A program made the translations under genes and the position numbers. Of a stretch of DNA of 64,000 nucleotides, positions 1 through 12,265 are shown piece by piece (position 1 is the stretch's first letter; every line of letters begins with the position of its first letter). Where the stretch lies: the NCBI RefSeq assembly GCF_040712315.1, contig NC_134022.1, positions 5,580,001-5,644,000 on the forward strand, written 5' to 3'. The stretch is from Castanea sativa (lineage: Eukaryota; Streptophyta; Magnoliopsida; Fagales; Fagaceae). The notes under the pieces were generated by a model. That model was not told the origin of the DNA and ran no database searches. It saw nothing but the letters and a program-made list of their open reading frames with translations.

Positions 1-2506
1 GACCGAAAACTCCATCTGTCACCTTTCCACACCTCATTCAACCCGAGCACCTCCACAGTGCATGCAAAGTATCTTCAGCTTGTAGGGAACATCAGTCACA
101 CTTGGGATTTTGTATTATAGTTCTCCGAACCAGATTTTGTTTCGTTGGTAGGGCGTTTCTACATGCATGCCACACCAAATTCTTGTATTTGTTTGGGACT
201 TCTAGATGCCAAATGTTCTTCCACACTCTCTTCTCTTCCTCGTCTAAGTTCTCCCATCAGAATTTCCCTCCAAATCCTTGAGAAACTTGTACCTAGACTT
301 GCAGTTGTACTGTCCAACTGTAGTGAATGGCCAATACAAAGTATCCTTGGTTTGGCTTTGAGACAATGGAATCCTTTGAACAATCTCTGCTTTAGCTGGT
401 ATGAGAACACCTTGAAGCATTTCAGCATTCCACTTACCTGTGTTGATGTCAATGAGGCAGTCCACTGTGGCATTCTCCATAGACTCTATAATTGGGGATG
501 AAATTAATGGTGGATGCTTTATGGGCAGCCAATGATGCTGCCATGTTTTGATGCTTTTTCCATTGCCCACCCAAAATCTTGCTCCCATTTGGATCACCTC
601 TCTCCCTTTCAAAATGCTTTTCCAAGCATAGGATCCGGATGCTGATTCTTGTGCTTCCATGAACAAACAGGTGAAAAAATCTCACCTTAAAAACTTTGTA
701 AAAGATAGCGTCTTCATTATGTAGAAGCTGCCATGCTTGCTTGGCAAGAAGAGCGTCATTGAAAAGGGCAAGGTTTCTATATCCCAATCCTCCTTCTAAT
801 TTTGGTTTTGTCAATTCCGACCATTTAATCCAATGTATTTTTCTTTTGTCACTTTGCTGCCTCCAAAAGAATTTTTTTACCATAGCTTCAATTTCATGGC
901 ATAGGCCCAAGGGAAGTTTAAAACATCTCATAACAAAAGTTGGAATGGCTTGAGCAATTGCTTTGATAAAAACTTCTCTACTGGCTCGAGAAAGGAGCTT
1001 CCCCTCCTACCCTTGTAATTTCCTCCAAACCCACTCTTTAATATAGTTAAAACTTGCTGTTTTTCCCCTTCCTACCAATGAGGGCAGCCCCAAGTATCGC
1101 TCATACGACCTTATTTCATTCATACCCAACACATTTTGTGGGCTTGCTAAAGAAAAGAGAAGTCTTTTCTTTATTTATTTTCTGGCCCGACACCTCTTCA
1201 TATTTTGTCAAAATTTTGAGCACATTTCCACATTCTTGAGGATTTGCTTTACAAAAAAGCAAGCTATCATCTACAAAAAAATAAGTGGGTTAGTTTGGGG
1301 CCTCTCTTGCAGATGGAGAAGCCGTTGATTTCCTTAGCTCTTGCAACTCTTTTGATTAAGCCATGTATTCCTTCCGTGCATAATAGGAAGAGGAAATGGG
1401 AGAGAAGGTCCCCTTGCCTTATGCCTCGTGTTGGATTAATTAGCCCCTTCGAATCACCATTCACCAAAATTGAGTATGAGACAGTACGAACACACTCCAT
1501 AATCAAACCGATCCACCTTGAGCAAAAGCCCATTTTTTCCATCAGTATCTAAAGATAGCTCCATTCTACCCTATCATACGCCTTGCTCATGTCTAGTTTT
1601 AGAGCCATAAAACCTGTTTGTCCTGAATTATGATTTTTCAAATAATGCAAGGTCTCAAAAGCTACTAAAACATTATCTGAAATAAGCCTATTTTTTGTAA
1701 AAGCATATTGATGCTCAATTATAAGTTTTGGCATGAATTTTTTTAATCTGTTTACAAGGACTTTGGAGAATATTTTGTACAATACGTTACATAGGCTAAT
1801 AGGGTGATATTCAGAGACTAAAGTAGGATTCTTTACTTTTGGAATTAAAGTGACAAAATTATGGTTTATTGGGTGAGGTATTTTACCTGAATTCAGCCAA
1901 GCCAGAATTGTAGAAGTCACATCTCCGTTCATTAGGGGTGTTTCGGTTTGTTTTCGGTCGGTTTTTTTTAACTGGCCAACCAAAACCGCAATTTTCAGTT
2001 TCCAAAGTTGCCAATCGAAACTGACTAAAGTAGTTGAAACACCGTCGGTTTCAGTTTTGGTTGGTTTTTCGGTCGGTGTTCGGTTTCAATCAACATCACA
2101 GATTCACAGTCACAAAAAGAAAAAAACAACTCAACATCACATGGGGTTATCGATTTTTTAATAAGAAAATAACAACTCAAAATCACAATCACAGATTCAC
2201 AAAAAATAGCATTGATTCAGTATTAAACAAAACCCAAAATTCAAAAAAGAGAGAGGGTTCAAAGCATATAAAATCACACTCAGAATCGATAAAAACCACA
2301 AGCTCAAAACTTTTCACACAGATCACTCTAAAGCAAAATCACTGTTCACTTGAAAAAAAAAATCACAGTATAAACAAAACAAACACAGCCTGAAGTATAA
2401 AAAAAAATTCACTGATTATATGAGAATCTCAGATATTCGAAAGAAAAAGGAAGTAGAGATCTCTTACAGTTGGTCTTCATCTATCTGAAGCAAAGAGATA
2501 AAACTC

Positions 2507-2526
2507 AGAGAGAGAGAGAGAGAGAG
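2507..2526. repeat. AG microsatellite
   Basis: About ten AG dinucleotides inside the non-autonomous hAT element. Confidence 0.9.
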
Positions 2527-2586
2527 TTAGAGAGACTGAAGAATTTGGGTGAAGAAAGCTTGAGAAAGCTTCTTCTTCCATTTTGC

Positions 2587-2607
2587 TGTGTGTGTGTGTG
2601 TGTGTGT
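2587..2607. repeat. TG microsatellite
   Basis: About ten TG dinucleotides inside the non-autonomous hAT element. Confidence 0.9.
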
Positions 2608-2789
2608 CAATTGAAGCAAGAACGAGAGAGAAAGGTAGAAAGAGACAGAAAAAATTGAGAGATAAAGTTAGAGAAGGGGGCGGCTGAAGAAAAGAAAAGG
2701 GAAGAAAATAAGAGGGGGTATTTCCATCTTTACATGCTCTAGGGTTTTAAAGAATTAAATAGCTAAAAAAAACCCATGTCCCACACAAA

Positions 2790-2845
2790 GGCTCGAACCT
2801 TGGATTAGGTAGGCAAACCACAAGAAGCATACCACTAAGCCACTG
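2790..2845 (-). promoter_or_regulatory. tRNA-like pol III A and B boxes
   Basis: On the minus strand, GTGGCTTAGTGGT (about 2843-2831) matches a tRNA A box. GGTTCGAGCC (2799-2790) matches a B box, about 31 bp further on, which is the spacing in real tRNA genes and SINE heads. No acceptor stem or full cloverleaf is evident, so this is a tRNA-derived relic or captured SINE head rather than a tRNA gene. Confidence 0.45.
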
Positions 2846-2864
2846 ATTTGTTATGTTTTAAAAT

Positions 2865-2867
<3 letters not shown>

Positions 2868-2903
<36 letters not shown>
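2868..2903. repeat. TA microsatellite
   Basis: A pure TA run of about 36 bp near the right end of the non-autonomous hAT element. Confidence 0.9.
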
Positions 2904-2905
<2 letters not shown>

Positions 2906-4429
2906 CTGTCGGTTCGGTTTGCTTTTGGGATAAAAAATCCAACATCAAGACCAAAATCGAAAATTTCGGTTTTTTAAAAATGAAACCGAAACTGAAACCG
3001 AACTGCACCGAAACTGAACCGAAATTTTGGCATCGGTTCGGTCGGTTTTTTGCACACCCCTACCATTCATAATCCCCCAAAAATGTTGGTAGAATAGAGG
3101 TGGCATCCCATCAGGACCTGGTGCTTTTAGGGGCGCCATTTAGTTAAGTGCTTCCTGAATTTCCCACTCCATGAATTCCCTCATTGGCTATTCATTAATC
3201 TCATTTGTGACCAGCCTTGGAATAAAGGATAGTGAACCTTCTTCAATGGCCGAATTCCTTGTAGTGAAAAGTTCTTCAAAATACTCCACAATAGTGTCTC
3301 CAATTACTTCTGGTTGCTCTTGCCAAATACCCCTTTTATCTTTAATTCCAAGAATGGAATTTTTCCAAAATCTTTGAGTTGCTTTGTTATGAAAAAATTT
3401 GGAATCGCTATCACCATTTTTCAACCATAGCACTCTTGATCTTTGGCTCCACATTCGGGTTTCCTTGTCCATGAGAACATGAATTTCATCCTTCAATTCC
3501 CTAAGTCGAGAATTATCTCCCCTCCTCATAGCCTCGGCCTCAACCTTGGCTAACAATTTTTGCTTCTCCTCCAATTCTCGCCTAACATTCCCAAATTTTT
3601 TTTTTCCCACTCTCCGAACTCCTTACTGCATTTTTCAATTTTTTTCAAGATATCACCTCCCTCACCTTCCCTCCATACCGCCTCCACAATTTCTCCACAA
3701 CTTGATTCAGATAACCACATCTCCTCAAAACGAAATACTTTCTTTTTAGGTGGAGCTTCCAATCTTGAAAGATTTATAAGAAGTGGAATATGATCTAATG
3801 ACAGACATCTGAGATGAGACACCCTTGTACCTGGAAATCTTATGAGAAATTCACAATTCTCCAATCCCCTGTCCAACCGTTCCCATAATGAGTGACCATC
3901 ATTAAAATGTTTGCTCCAAGTAAATTTGGATCCCTTAAATCCCAAATCAATGAAACCACATTCATCAATTACTTCTCAAAATTGTTGCATTTGGTTGTGA
4001 CTTCTCATTGCTCCCCCAATTTTTTGTCTTGTCTATTGATTTCATTGAAATCCCCCACACAAAGCCATGGTACTTCTAGCCTATTGTTTAAGCCTCTCAA
4101 TTTATTCCAAGCCTCCATTCTCCGATGAGTTTCAGGCTCTCCATAGAACCCAGTAAATCTCCATTCTGTTTCTTTATTTTTATCTAGGGTTATATCAATA
4201 AAATACCTATGTGAATCCTCAATGGTTACATGAACATCATTTTTCCTAAACAGCACCAATCCTCCACGTCTCTGCCCACTACAAACCTCTCACTTGTGAA
4301 AGACTTGATCTAGCCTAGCTCATGTTTTGGCTAAAAATACGACAGAGGGATCTTTTGCCCAGATAATGTTTCCAAGCTCCTTTCCTGTACATAGGTTTTC
4401 AAGCCCACGACAATTCCACACTAAGAGAT

Positions 4430-5866
4430 TCATGGCTCTTGGTGCGGCTGAGCATCAGCCTCCACCATTTGAGAAGAAAATTCAGCTTCATCCTTCAAAA
4501 CCTGTTTCTTGCTACAAGGTAAATCGGAATGATCATCAATCGTTGAAAAACTTCGTTTGCATGGACCTGTGGAATCTGCCTGAGGTACCTGCTGCGTGAT
4601 CTTGCCTCTGTCTAGCCTAGTCCACGTGCCTTTTTTTTTTATTGCCTTAGTAACTTCATGCCCCTCACGTGACATAGAGGTAAGGATGAAAGGATTAGCA
4701 TTAGGGTTTGATTGAGCCGCCTCCTTGACTTGATTGCTCCTGATGGATTTACTCTTAGGACATTAATTGGATTAATTCCCATTGGTTCCGTTGGAAGTAA
4801 TGGACAACTATCACCAGAATTTTCGGTCACATTAATCCCTATAATTTCTGCATTAAAGTGGTCCGGATTTTGTGGAGTGATATTAGGGACTTGAGGTTTA
4901 TTACTCGTGTAATTGTTTCCTGAATTATGAGGGTCATTATGTGTGTCGTTTTTCTCCCATAAATGCGCCTTTAATGAGCTATCATCTAAGTCTGTGTTGT
5001 GCACCACTGTTAGCTCCTCCATAGCTCGTGAATCATCCTTGATCCCACTGCCGTCCTCAGGTCTGGCTACATTAGCTTGCGACTTAGAGGTTGTACGTTT
5101 TTTACTGTAAAATCCTGGGACGGCCATCACACTTCGCTTTGATGGGAAAAATGGTGGAGCACGTAATGACGGCCCAAATTGTTTTTGTGTTTCTGCTAAT
5201 CTTCCTTCACTATCCAGCCAAATCTCACAATCACGGTCCGAGTGATCCATTTTGTCGCACCGATAACATATATTAGGAAGGTACTCGTATTTGAAAGTGA
5301 CCCAAGATTTTTTTCCATTCTCCATACCCACAACTCGACCACGGCAAAGGGGTAAAGATATATCCATCTCCATTCGAATCCTTATAAAATTGCCCCCCTC
5401 CGTTTCAGCTACATCGTTAGAGTGGACAATTTTTCCAACAACTTCACAAATCTTCTTGGCCGCCTTAACATCCATGTACTTGTAGGGGAGTCCATGAACT
5501 TGAACCCAAAATCGAGTCTTCTTAAATTTCAGTTCTTCCATTGCCATGCTCGTCATACTTCTGCATGATCACCAAGTGCTTATCGAAGCACCATGGTTCG
5601 GCATTGAGGACCTTCTCTAGTTCATTTCATTATCAAAAATGAAAAGAATCACATGATCACCCAGGTTTTTGATCTTAAATCCGCTCCTTGAACGCCACAA
5701 TGGGGTAAACGTTTCTGCAATGGCCTCAATTATTAAGTGCCCTCTTCGTAAGAAACTTTGCTGCTATGATATGTTCTTTCAAACTGAATTCATCTTTTAA
5801 CAGCAACTTGGGCCCCTCTCTCTCCGAAAGCAATAGTTTTGTCCAACTTTGTGATAATTCCTCCAT
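4430..5866 (-). pseudogene. LINE ORF1 (DUF4283 plus CCHC zinc knuckle)
   Basis: Nucleic-acid-binding ORF1 protein of a plant L1 element. The start is the ATG at 5866-5864, followed by a DUF4283-like N-terminus (SWTKLLLSERE, then LKEHIIAAKFL). Frameshifts around 5640-5720 break the frame. The longest clean part, 5556-4639, contains a [14 protein letters not shown] knuckle (Cx2Cx4Hx4C form) after the segment [14 protein letters not shown]. The C-terminal tail is in another frame and ends with TGA at 4432-4430, overlapping the ORF2 start. In the family, ORF1 coats the element RNA. This copy cannot give one continuous protein. Confidence 0.75.
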
Positions 5867-6080
5867 TGTCCAAAATTATCTAGGCAGTAGGAAGAAAATT
5901 AAAAAAGGCAGTTTTTTCCCTTTTCCCTTGAAGAAAACCCAACTAGCCAATGAACTAACATTGTTAGAACGTGGAGAACAAAAGAAACCTTCCTAGAAGG
6001 TACGGCTATTCTACTGCCTAAGAGAAGTTTGGAGGACTTTCTTAGCTACAGAGAAACTTTTGGTGTGTGTTGAGAGAGAT

Positions 6081-7090
6081 CCATGCAATGACTAGGACTA
6101 TAATACTCATTAAAATCAACAAATTAAGAGAAAGCCAATAGGAAATGCAATATGACCAACCAAAAATCTTTACTTATATCTTTCCTTTTTTGAAAAGAAA
6201 AGAACATATATGAACTCTAGACTAGATCTACTAATTTAACATCAATTACAACGATTTCATCGGCGAAACAATAAAACAAAGAACTATTAGTCTGTAAGTT
6301 AAAAGTAAACAACACTGACATGACTTGGCCACTGATTCAGCATTTTAAATTTGCAGCAAAATCTTACTGGATGGTTGGACCAAAGTAGCTATCCTCCCTA
6401 GAGGACCTAAAAATTTCTCTAGTTACTGTTGTATGCAAAGATGCAAAATTCACATTTATGTGTAATCACTAATCAGTCTCTATAGGTATGCTACTTTGAA
6501 AACCAAATTACAGCCTATGGCTTTAATGACATCTTACTTAATTTGGAAGAATTTAATGACATCTTACTTAATTTGGAAGAAGGGAAATGAATGGAATAAA
6601 ATGAAAATGAATTCTTTTAAAATATTCATTTTAATATCTTTTTTAGAAGTTTAAGTAGAAGGAAATAGAATGGATAGGAGGGAATACTCATTTGTCAATT
6701 TTCACTATTCCCTTAAAACTTCTAATTTTCATTCCTCCAGAAATTTGCAGGATTTGAAAGGAATAAAATTAAATTTAATGAAATTTTCACTAAAAATCCT
6801 AAAATATCTCTATATATTTAGATTTTTATATTAAAATTGAGGTTTAATAGTAATACTGTGAAAAAATGATTCTCTTACTTTCCTTCTTTGTTACTCCCAA
6901 ATAACATTGTTTATTTGCCATTTTTTAAAAAAAATTTTAAAACGTCCAAACATGATTACTATTTTCTTAGTCTAACTGTGGAATTATACAAATCTCTTTG
7001 GTTCTATGATTATATAAAAAGGTAAGTTAGATACACTGAAAGTCGAAGCAATCAAACTGTTGTGCTCTATAGTTTGGTGGTAGTAATAGT
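6081..7090. other. Intergenic, AT-rich
   Basis: No gene is supported here. The only clear structure is the 30-bp duplication listed separately; the rest is AT-rich with scattered GGAATGAATGG-like motifs around 6580-6780 that could be an old MITE without recognisable ends. Confidence 0.5.
6522..6581. repeat. Perfect 30-bp tandem duplication
   Basis: Two identical adjacent copies (6522-6551 and 6552-6581) of a unit beginning TTTAATGACATC. The perfect identity suggests a recent slippage or repair event. Confidence 0.85.
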
Positions 7091-7204
7091 CTAGGAAGCA
7101 CAGGTGCGGTGTTTGGGCCGCTGCACTCGCGTCCGACGTGGCCCGACGCGGGGACGCGCAGGCGACGCCGCTGCCTGCGCATCTGTGCCGCATTGGGCAT
7201 TAAA

Positions 7205-7345
7205 AAAATAATTTTTTCGGAGCGATTCGCGCCGACACGCTCGAAATTGGGCCGATTTGCGCCGATTTGGCCAGAATCGGTCTGTATCGGGCGCAACACC
7301 AATACCGGCCGATACCGGCGAAATCGGTCAATACGGCCGAAGTTC
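7205..7345. repeat. Subterminal CCGAT/ATCGG repeats of the hAT element
   Basis: A GC-richer block just inside the left end carrying repeated CCGATTT, CCGATAC and ATCGG motifs on both strands. In hAT elements such clustered subterminal motifs bind the transposase; that role is inferred here. Confidence 0.5.
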
Positions 7346-7966
7346 AAAAAAAAAAAAAAAAAAAAAACAGGTGCGCAATACACTGTTTTACTTGGCCGAA
7401 AAAAGAAAAAAAAAGAAAAAAAAAAAAAAAAGAAGTGCAAACAATGCATTTGGAAAAAAAAACCCTATAGCTCTCACTCTCAACCAAAACTCTCATTTGT
7501 CTTCAATTTTTTTTTTCACTCAGTCTGGTTTTGCTCTCAAGTCTCAGCCGACCCAGCCCTGCCTCTTCAATCTTCATTTTTCTTGTGCCTCTCTCCCACT
7601 CTCTGCCTTCACTCTTCAGCTAGGCTCTCTCCCATTCTCTGCCTTCACTCTTCAGCTGTGCTAGTCTCATTTTTCAGCGCTCCACTTCGTCTCCCTTGCT
7701 CTCCGTCTCCCCTCACTGTCAGGTATCATAGCTCTCACACTCATACTCTTCAGCTGTGCTACTCTTGTGACACTGGGGTTTAATTTTTTATTTAGTTAAT
7801 AGTTATTATTACTCAGATTTATGATTGTGTTGTGAATCTGTGATGATTTGATTTTTTTTTTTTTTTGTGAGTCTTGTGACACTGGGGTTTGATTTTTTTA
7901 TTTAGTTAATAGTTATTATATATTTGGAAATTATTTGTAGGTTAAATTGAATCTGTTGAATTTGCA

Positions 7967-10297
7967 ATGGATGAAGCTACTAGCACAAAAAGTTCACCTT
8001 CATCTAATGAAGGAGTGCCAAATGATGAAGCTCCTCTTTGGCAGTATGTGACTAAAATAGAAAAACCATCTGGTTCTACTGTTAAATCAGGTGGAAACAT
8101 ACAATTTAAGAGCAACTATTGTGGTAATATTTATTTAGGATCCTATTCTAGGGTTAAGGCTCATTTATTAAGAATTGTTAATAAAGGTATTAAAGTATGC
8201 CCTAGTGTGACATCGAGCCATAGGTTGGAAATGCAGCGAATGCATGATCAGGTTGAGAATGATAAGTTAGAAAGAGAATGGAGAAGACAAATTCTCTTAC
8301 CCCCACCTCCCCCAAGCCATGGGCCTATTAGGAGTAGTCCCTCATTTTGGACACAAGAAGAGAGTGATAGTACAAATCCCTTTGATGGTAATAAGAGGAG
8401 GAAGGTTTTGAATCCTACGGTGGAGAAATTATTCCAGAATAATGTTAAACACGAATTGGATAGTCAAATTGCTAGGATGTTTTACACCGGTGGGATTTCG
8501 TTTAACTTTGCAAGGAATCCATATTATCGTAGTTCCAATTCATATGCCGCTACTCATAGCATTCCAGGTTATGTTCCTCCTGGATACAATGCCTTGAGAA
8601 CAACACTTTTGCAAAGAGAAAAAGCTCATGTTGATAGACTTTTGAAACCAATTAAGGACTTTTGAGTTGAAAATGGTGTAAGTATAGTTTCTGATGGATG
8701 GTCAGATCCACAAAGGAGGCCTCTTATTAATATTATGGCTGTATCAGATGGGGGTCCAGTGTTTATTAAGGCAATTGATGGGTCAGGTGAGTTCAAAGAC
8801 AAACATTATATTGTTGGGGTGTTGAGGGATGCTATAAAAGAGGTTGGACATGAGAAAGTTGTCCAAGTCATCACTAATAATGCTAATGTGATGAAGTCTG
8901 CTAGAGCTCTTATTGAGGGTGAGTATCCTAAAATATTTTGGACACCCTGTGTTGTCCACACTCTCAATCTAGTTTTGAAGAATATTTGTACAGCAAAAAA
9001 CATTGAAAAGAATGAAGTTACATATGAGGAATGTAGTTAGATTACACGTATTGCTGATGATGCATCATTCATACGTGTTTTTATCATGAACCATTCAATG
9101 AGGTTGGCAATGTTTAATGAATTTTGTCCATTAAAATTGCTCCAAGTTGCTGATACTAGATTTGCTTCGGTTGTTATAATGCTAAAAAGGTTAAAGTTGA
9201 TAAAAAGATGCCTTCAAGCCATGGTTATTAGTGAGCAATGGGCTTCTTATAGGGAGGATGATGTTGGAAAAGCTCAAAAGGTGAAGGAGATGATTCTAAG
9301 TGATCTTTGGTGGAATAGGGTTGATTATATCCTTGAATTCACAGCACCTATTTATGATATGATACGAGTAGCTGATACAGATAAGCCTTGTCTTCATCTT
9401 GTGTATGAGATGTGGGATTCAATGATAGAGAAGGTGAAAGTAACAATATATCAGCATGAAGGCTTCGAAGATGATGAGTATAGCTCATTTTGGAGTGTGG
9501 TGTATGATATACTTATTGATTGTTGGACTAAAAATTGTACTCCACTACATTGCTTGGCTCATTCCTTAAATCCTAGGTAAGTACATTTATTTTCTATTTT
9601 CTTTAGTTCCCCCTTCTAGTAAAACACACGTTTAATTTATATTTGTTTTTTAATCTTTAACTCTAGGTATTACTCCACTGAATGGCTTTCGGAGAATTCA
9701 AAACGCATCCCTCCACATCAAGATCATGAAAAGTGTTTGAATCGATTCTTTGAAGATGTGAATATATTGAATGTGGTGAAGTCTGAGTTTGCTGCATTTT
9801 CAGAAGGGAGGTTTCCTTCACCAGCTGTCTTGACAGATAGGTGGGTCTTACAACCTTTGGTTTGGTGGCAATACCATGGCTCTGCATTTCCAACTCTTCA
9901 AACCCTTGCCCTTAAACTTCTTGGACAACCTTGTTCATCCTCATGTGCTGAGAGAAATTGGAGCACATACAAATTTATTCATTCCTTAAAAAGAAACAAA
10001 ATGGCTCCTGCACGCGCTGAGGATTTGGTATATGTGCATTCTAATCTTCAACTCTTGTCAAGGCGCAATGCGGAGTACATAAATAGAGATACAAAGATGT
10101 GAGATATTGCAGGAGTTTCTTGGAATGAGAGCGACATACATGGAGGAGCTGGAATTCTTGAGAATGCAGCTTTTACACTTGATGAGCCAGAGTTAGAGGC
10201 CATGGTTATTGGGAATGTTAGCACTAGTGTTACTACTAGTGAAAGTGAAGTTCGAAGTGAAGCTATTGATCTTGATGATGATGAAGTTGGTGTTTGA
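7967..10297 (+). pseudogene. hAT transposase, one intron, three nonsense codons
   Basis: Start ATG at 7967 (MDEATSTKSS). Exon 1 is 7967-9576, intron 9577-9666 (gtaagt...ctctag, 90 bp), exon 2 9667-10297: 747 codons in one frame. Domains in order: a BED-type finger with FKSNYCG then GSYSRVKAHLL, in which the usual first Cys of FKCNYC is Ser; DUF659 core with VSDGWSDPQRRPL and FWTPCVVHTLNLVLKNI; then the C-terminal hAT dimerisation region WWQYHGSAFPTLQTLALKLL and SSCAERNWSTYKFIHSLKRN. In-frame stops occur at about 8663 (after KPIKDF), 9038 (after YEECS) and 10100 (after NRDTKM). The frame otherwise stays open, so decay is recent. In the family this enzyme cuts and rejoins DNA at the TIRs; this copy is probably inactive. 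Confidence 0.85.
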
Positions 10298-10608
10298 TTG
10301 TCTTGTTAATTGTCTTGTTGATGTATCTTTTATTTTGTTTTAGTTTCAAACTTGTGAGTTGTATTTTAATTTTCAAATATCATGGAATGTTTATATAATG
10401 GAGTTGTATTCTAGTTATTATTTACTATTGTTCTTAAATTTGGTATATGTTTATATAATGTGAAAAAAGTATGTTTAGCAATATATTAAAAATATAAATA
10501 AAAATATTTTTAATAATTTTTTAATCGCCGCACCCGCACCCTACTTTTTCAGAAATTGCCGAGTCCCGCACCTGCACCCGAATTCCGAAATGCACCCGTG
10601 CTTCATAG

Positions 10609-12186
10609 CACATTAAGCAACAGGGCCATTTGTGTGAACTTTCTATTTGCATGAAATTGTTGATGCAACAAGAAAGTAGAAGGCTTTACTAGCCTACTTA
10701 TGTATAAAATATATGATTATTGGCCATCACGAAACCTTCTTGAAGGTTGTCCAAAAAGGGTTTTACTATTGGGTCTATGAATTTCTGTCAAAACTGTTGA
10801 CAGAAAATGAGAATTTTCCAATCAAAAATTTTTCTTTCTAAACCTTTTTCTATTAGCTTCCTATGTCCAAGTTTTAGTACCCAATATTGTATTTTTCTGG
10901 AAAATCATATCTTTGTAGACCACCACCACCACCCACATCAATGCTGGCAGTCCCACCAAGCCGACAACCAAGAACGCCAGCACATAACATGGTCTTATTG
11001 AGTTCATGGTTATCCTGGCAACATCCTTTGGATGAAAAATTGTGCACTCTCATCCTTAGCAGAGAAACTCAAATTGAAGCTGTAAAATTGAACTTGCTAC
11101 CTTCCCCTTTTATTTATTGCAAAGCTACAAGTAACAATTTTCTCTACCATTATTTTTTATAGGTAAAAGTCTATTAATCTAAGTTTGTATGCCTTCATGT
11201 ATGATTTCACTCATGCCAAATGTTAAGCTTTTGAATACTTAAAAAACTTATTATTATCTTCTATGAGAATTATAATGCCTTGAAGATATATATGAGTACC
11301 TGAACTATGATATTGCACTTACACTTTTAAGTAGCTAAATAATACTTGAAAGAACCCCACAAAAAACTCAAGTTTCTGAGTAGAACATCTTGATTTGGGA
11401 TTGTAGAAGAGAGAAGAAAAGCCAAACTTTGTACTATTCAAAGGCTATTATGACAATGTATAAAGATGGAGATGACAATGGGAGAGAGATTTTCCAAAGA
11501 TTATATTGAAATTTTATTGTTTAATAGATTGTGGTGATTATTTTTGGAACCAATTCTTTTTATTTAAATAATTATATTAGAGGGTACTTATATTACATGA
11601 CAATTTTTTTAATAAATTCAAATACCATAAACTGTATATGTTCAAGAGCAGCACTCAATGTAAAATTAAAAAGCATTATGGGAATAACTATATGCTACAT
11701 AATTTTCTTCAGATCTCACTTTTTTATATTTTTTTCCAGGCATTGCACAAGTTAGCAATTAGTATATATTATAAAAGTTGAATCCTTAAACTAGAGGATG
11801 CACATAACAACAACACATGTCATGTTTGAGCCTTTAGACACTTGACATGTAATAGATTCTTCAAGACATTTAGGACTAATAATGCTACATTGCAAACCAC
11901 AATTGGTCCACTTCATATATGTTTGACATGTATTAAATTTATTGCTTATATATAAGCCATATGTCAAGCATTACATTTCACACAAAAAAAAAAATTCTGC
12001 ACTTTATTTGCTCATTCAATGATTCCTACTAATTATTATAAATGCATTCCACACTATAGTTATTATAAAAGCATAATGGCTAATAATTTTTTTTTTTTAA
12101 ACTATAAAAATTATTCTGAGAGTACACGACAAGATTTTTTTTTTAAAGAAAACCTTCCAAACAAGGAGAATGACTACCATGTATTA
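10609..12186. other. Intergenic, AT-rich
   Basis: No gene or complete element recognised. Short open frames at 10807-11162 have no family resemblance I can name. Long T or A runs are scattered throughout. Confidence 0.5.
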
Positions 12187-12201
12187 TTCAATTAGATCTT
12201 C

Positions 12202-12218
12202 TTTTTTCTTTTTCTTTT

Positions 12219-12265
<47 letters not shown>

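Larger units (their letters stand above)
1933..3062. mobile_element. Non-autonomous hAT-type element nested in the LINE
   Basis: The ends are TAGGGGTGT and ACACCCCTA, a 9-bp perfect terminal inverted repeat typical of hAT elements. It is flanked by 8-bp direct repeats ccgttcat (1925-1932) and ccattcat (3063-3070), one mismatch. The duplicated bases fall in LINE codons for MNG, and removing the element plus one repeat rejoins the LINE reading frame, so the boundaries are secure. No transposase is present. Both ends are crowded with CGGTT/AACCG motifs in either orientation, which suits transposase-binding subterminal repeats. The inside holds AG, TG and TA microsatellites and a tRNA-like promoter segment. 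Confidence 0.85.
1..4433 (-). pseudogene. LINE ORF2 (endonuclease-reverse transcriptase), broken
   Basis: ORF2 starts at the ATG at 4433 (MNLLVWNCRG, the usual plant L1 opening). Endonuclease motifs follow: GDFNEI near 4050 and SLDHIPL near 3800. The linker and RT follow (SRVLWLKNGDSDSKFFHNKA near 3400; APGPDGMPPLFYQHFW near 3110; LDMSKAYDRVEWSYL near 1560). Visible damage includes stops between 4330 and 4260, a homopolymer frameshift near 3600, an in-frame TAG at 1551-1549 right after SYL, and a one-base slip in the A run at 1275-1281 just before the catalytic FVDD (VDD at 1274-1266). Downstream are the thumb/linker ([20 protein letters not shown] near 800) and zf-RVT remnants. The nested hAT element at 1933-3062 splits the RT. 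Confidence 0.8.
1..6080 (-). mobile_element. L1-type LINE, decayed and interrupted
   Basis: A non-LTR retrotransposon reading right to left. Order on the minus strand is a 5' leader (about 6080-5867), ORF1 with a CCHC knuckle, then ORF2 with endonuclease, reverse transcriptase and a C-terminal zf-RVT region that runs off the left edge. The 3' tail and target duplication therefore lie outside the window. ORF1 and ORF2 overlap by the tetranucleotide ATGA at 4430-4433. Many stops and frameshifts make it non-autonomous. The 5' boundary near 6080 is estimated from where leader-like sequence ends. A 1,130-bp hAT-type element is nested in the RT domain. Confidence 0.8.
7091..10608 (+). mobile_element. 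hAT transposon with BED-type transposase
   Basis: A 3,518-bp element. The left end reads CTAGGAAGCACAGGTGC; the right end read inward is CTATGAAGCACGGGTGC, a short imperfect TIR. Subterminal sequence on the left (7205-7345) repeats CCGAT/ATCGG motifs, and the right end repeats GCACC. A single transposase gene with one intron lies inside. No matching 8-bp flanking duplication is visible at these edges (taatagtc versus gcacatta), so either the target site has decayed or the ends are off by a few bases. The leader carries long A runs (7346-7368 and 7397-7433), a 36-bp duplication near 7591-7660 and a roughly 108-bp duplication around 7765-7918. Confidence 0.8.

Noticed and set aside
2790..2845. 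A functional tRNA gene
   Set aside because: A and B boxes only; no acceptor stem, anticodon arm or terminator could be laid out.
7109..7783. Long open frames over 7109-7783
   Set aside because: Driven by A runs and CT-rich leader of the hAT element; Lys-rich nonsense composition.
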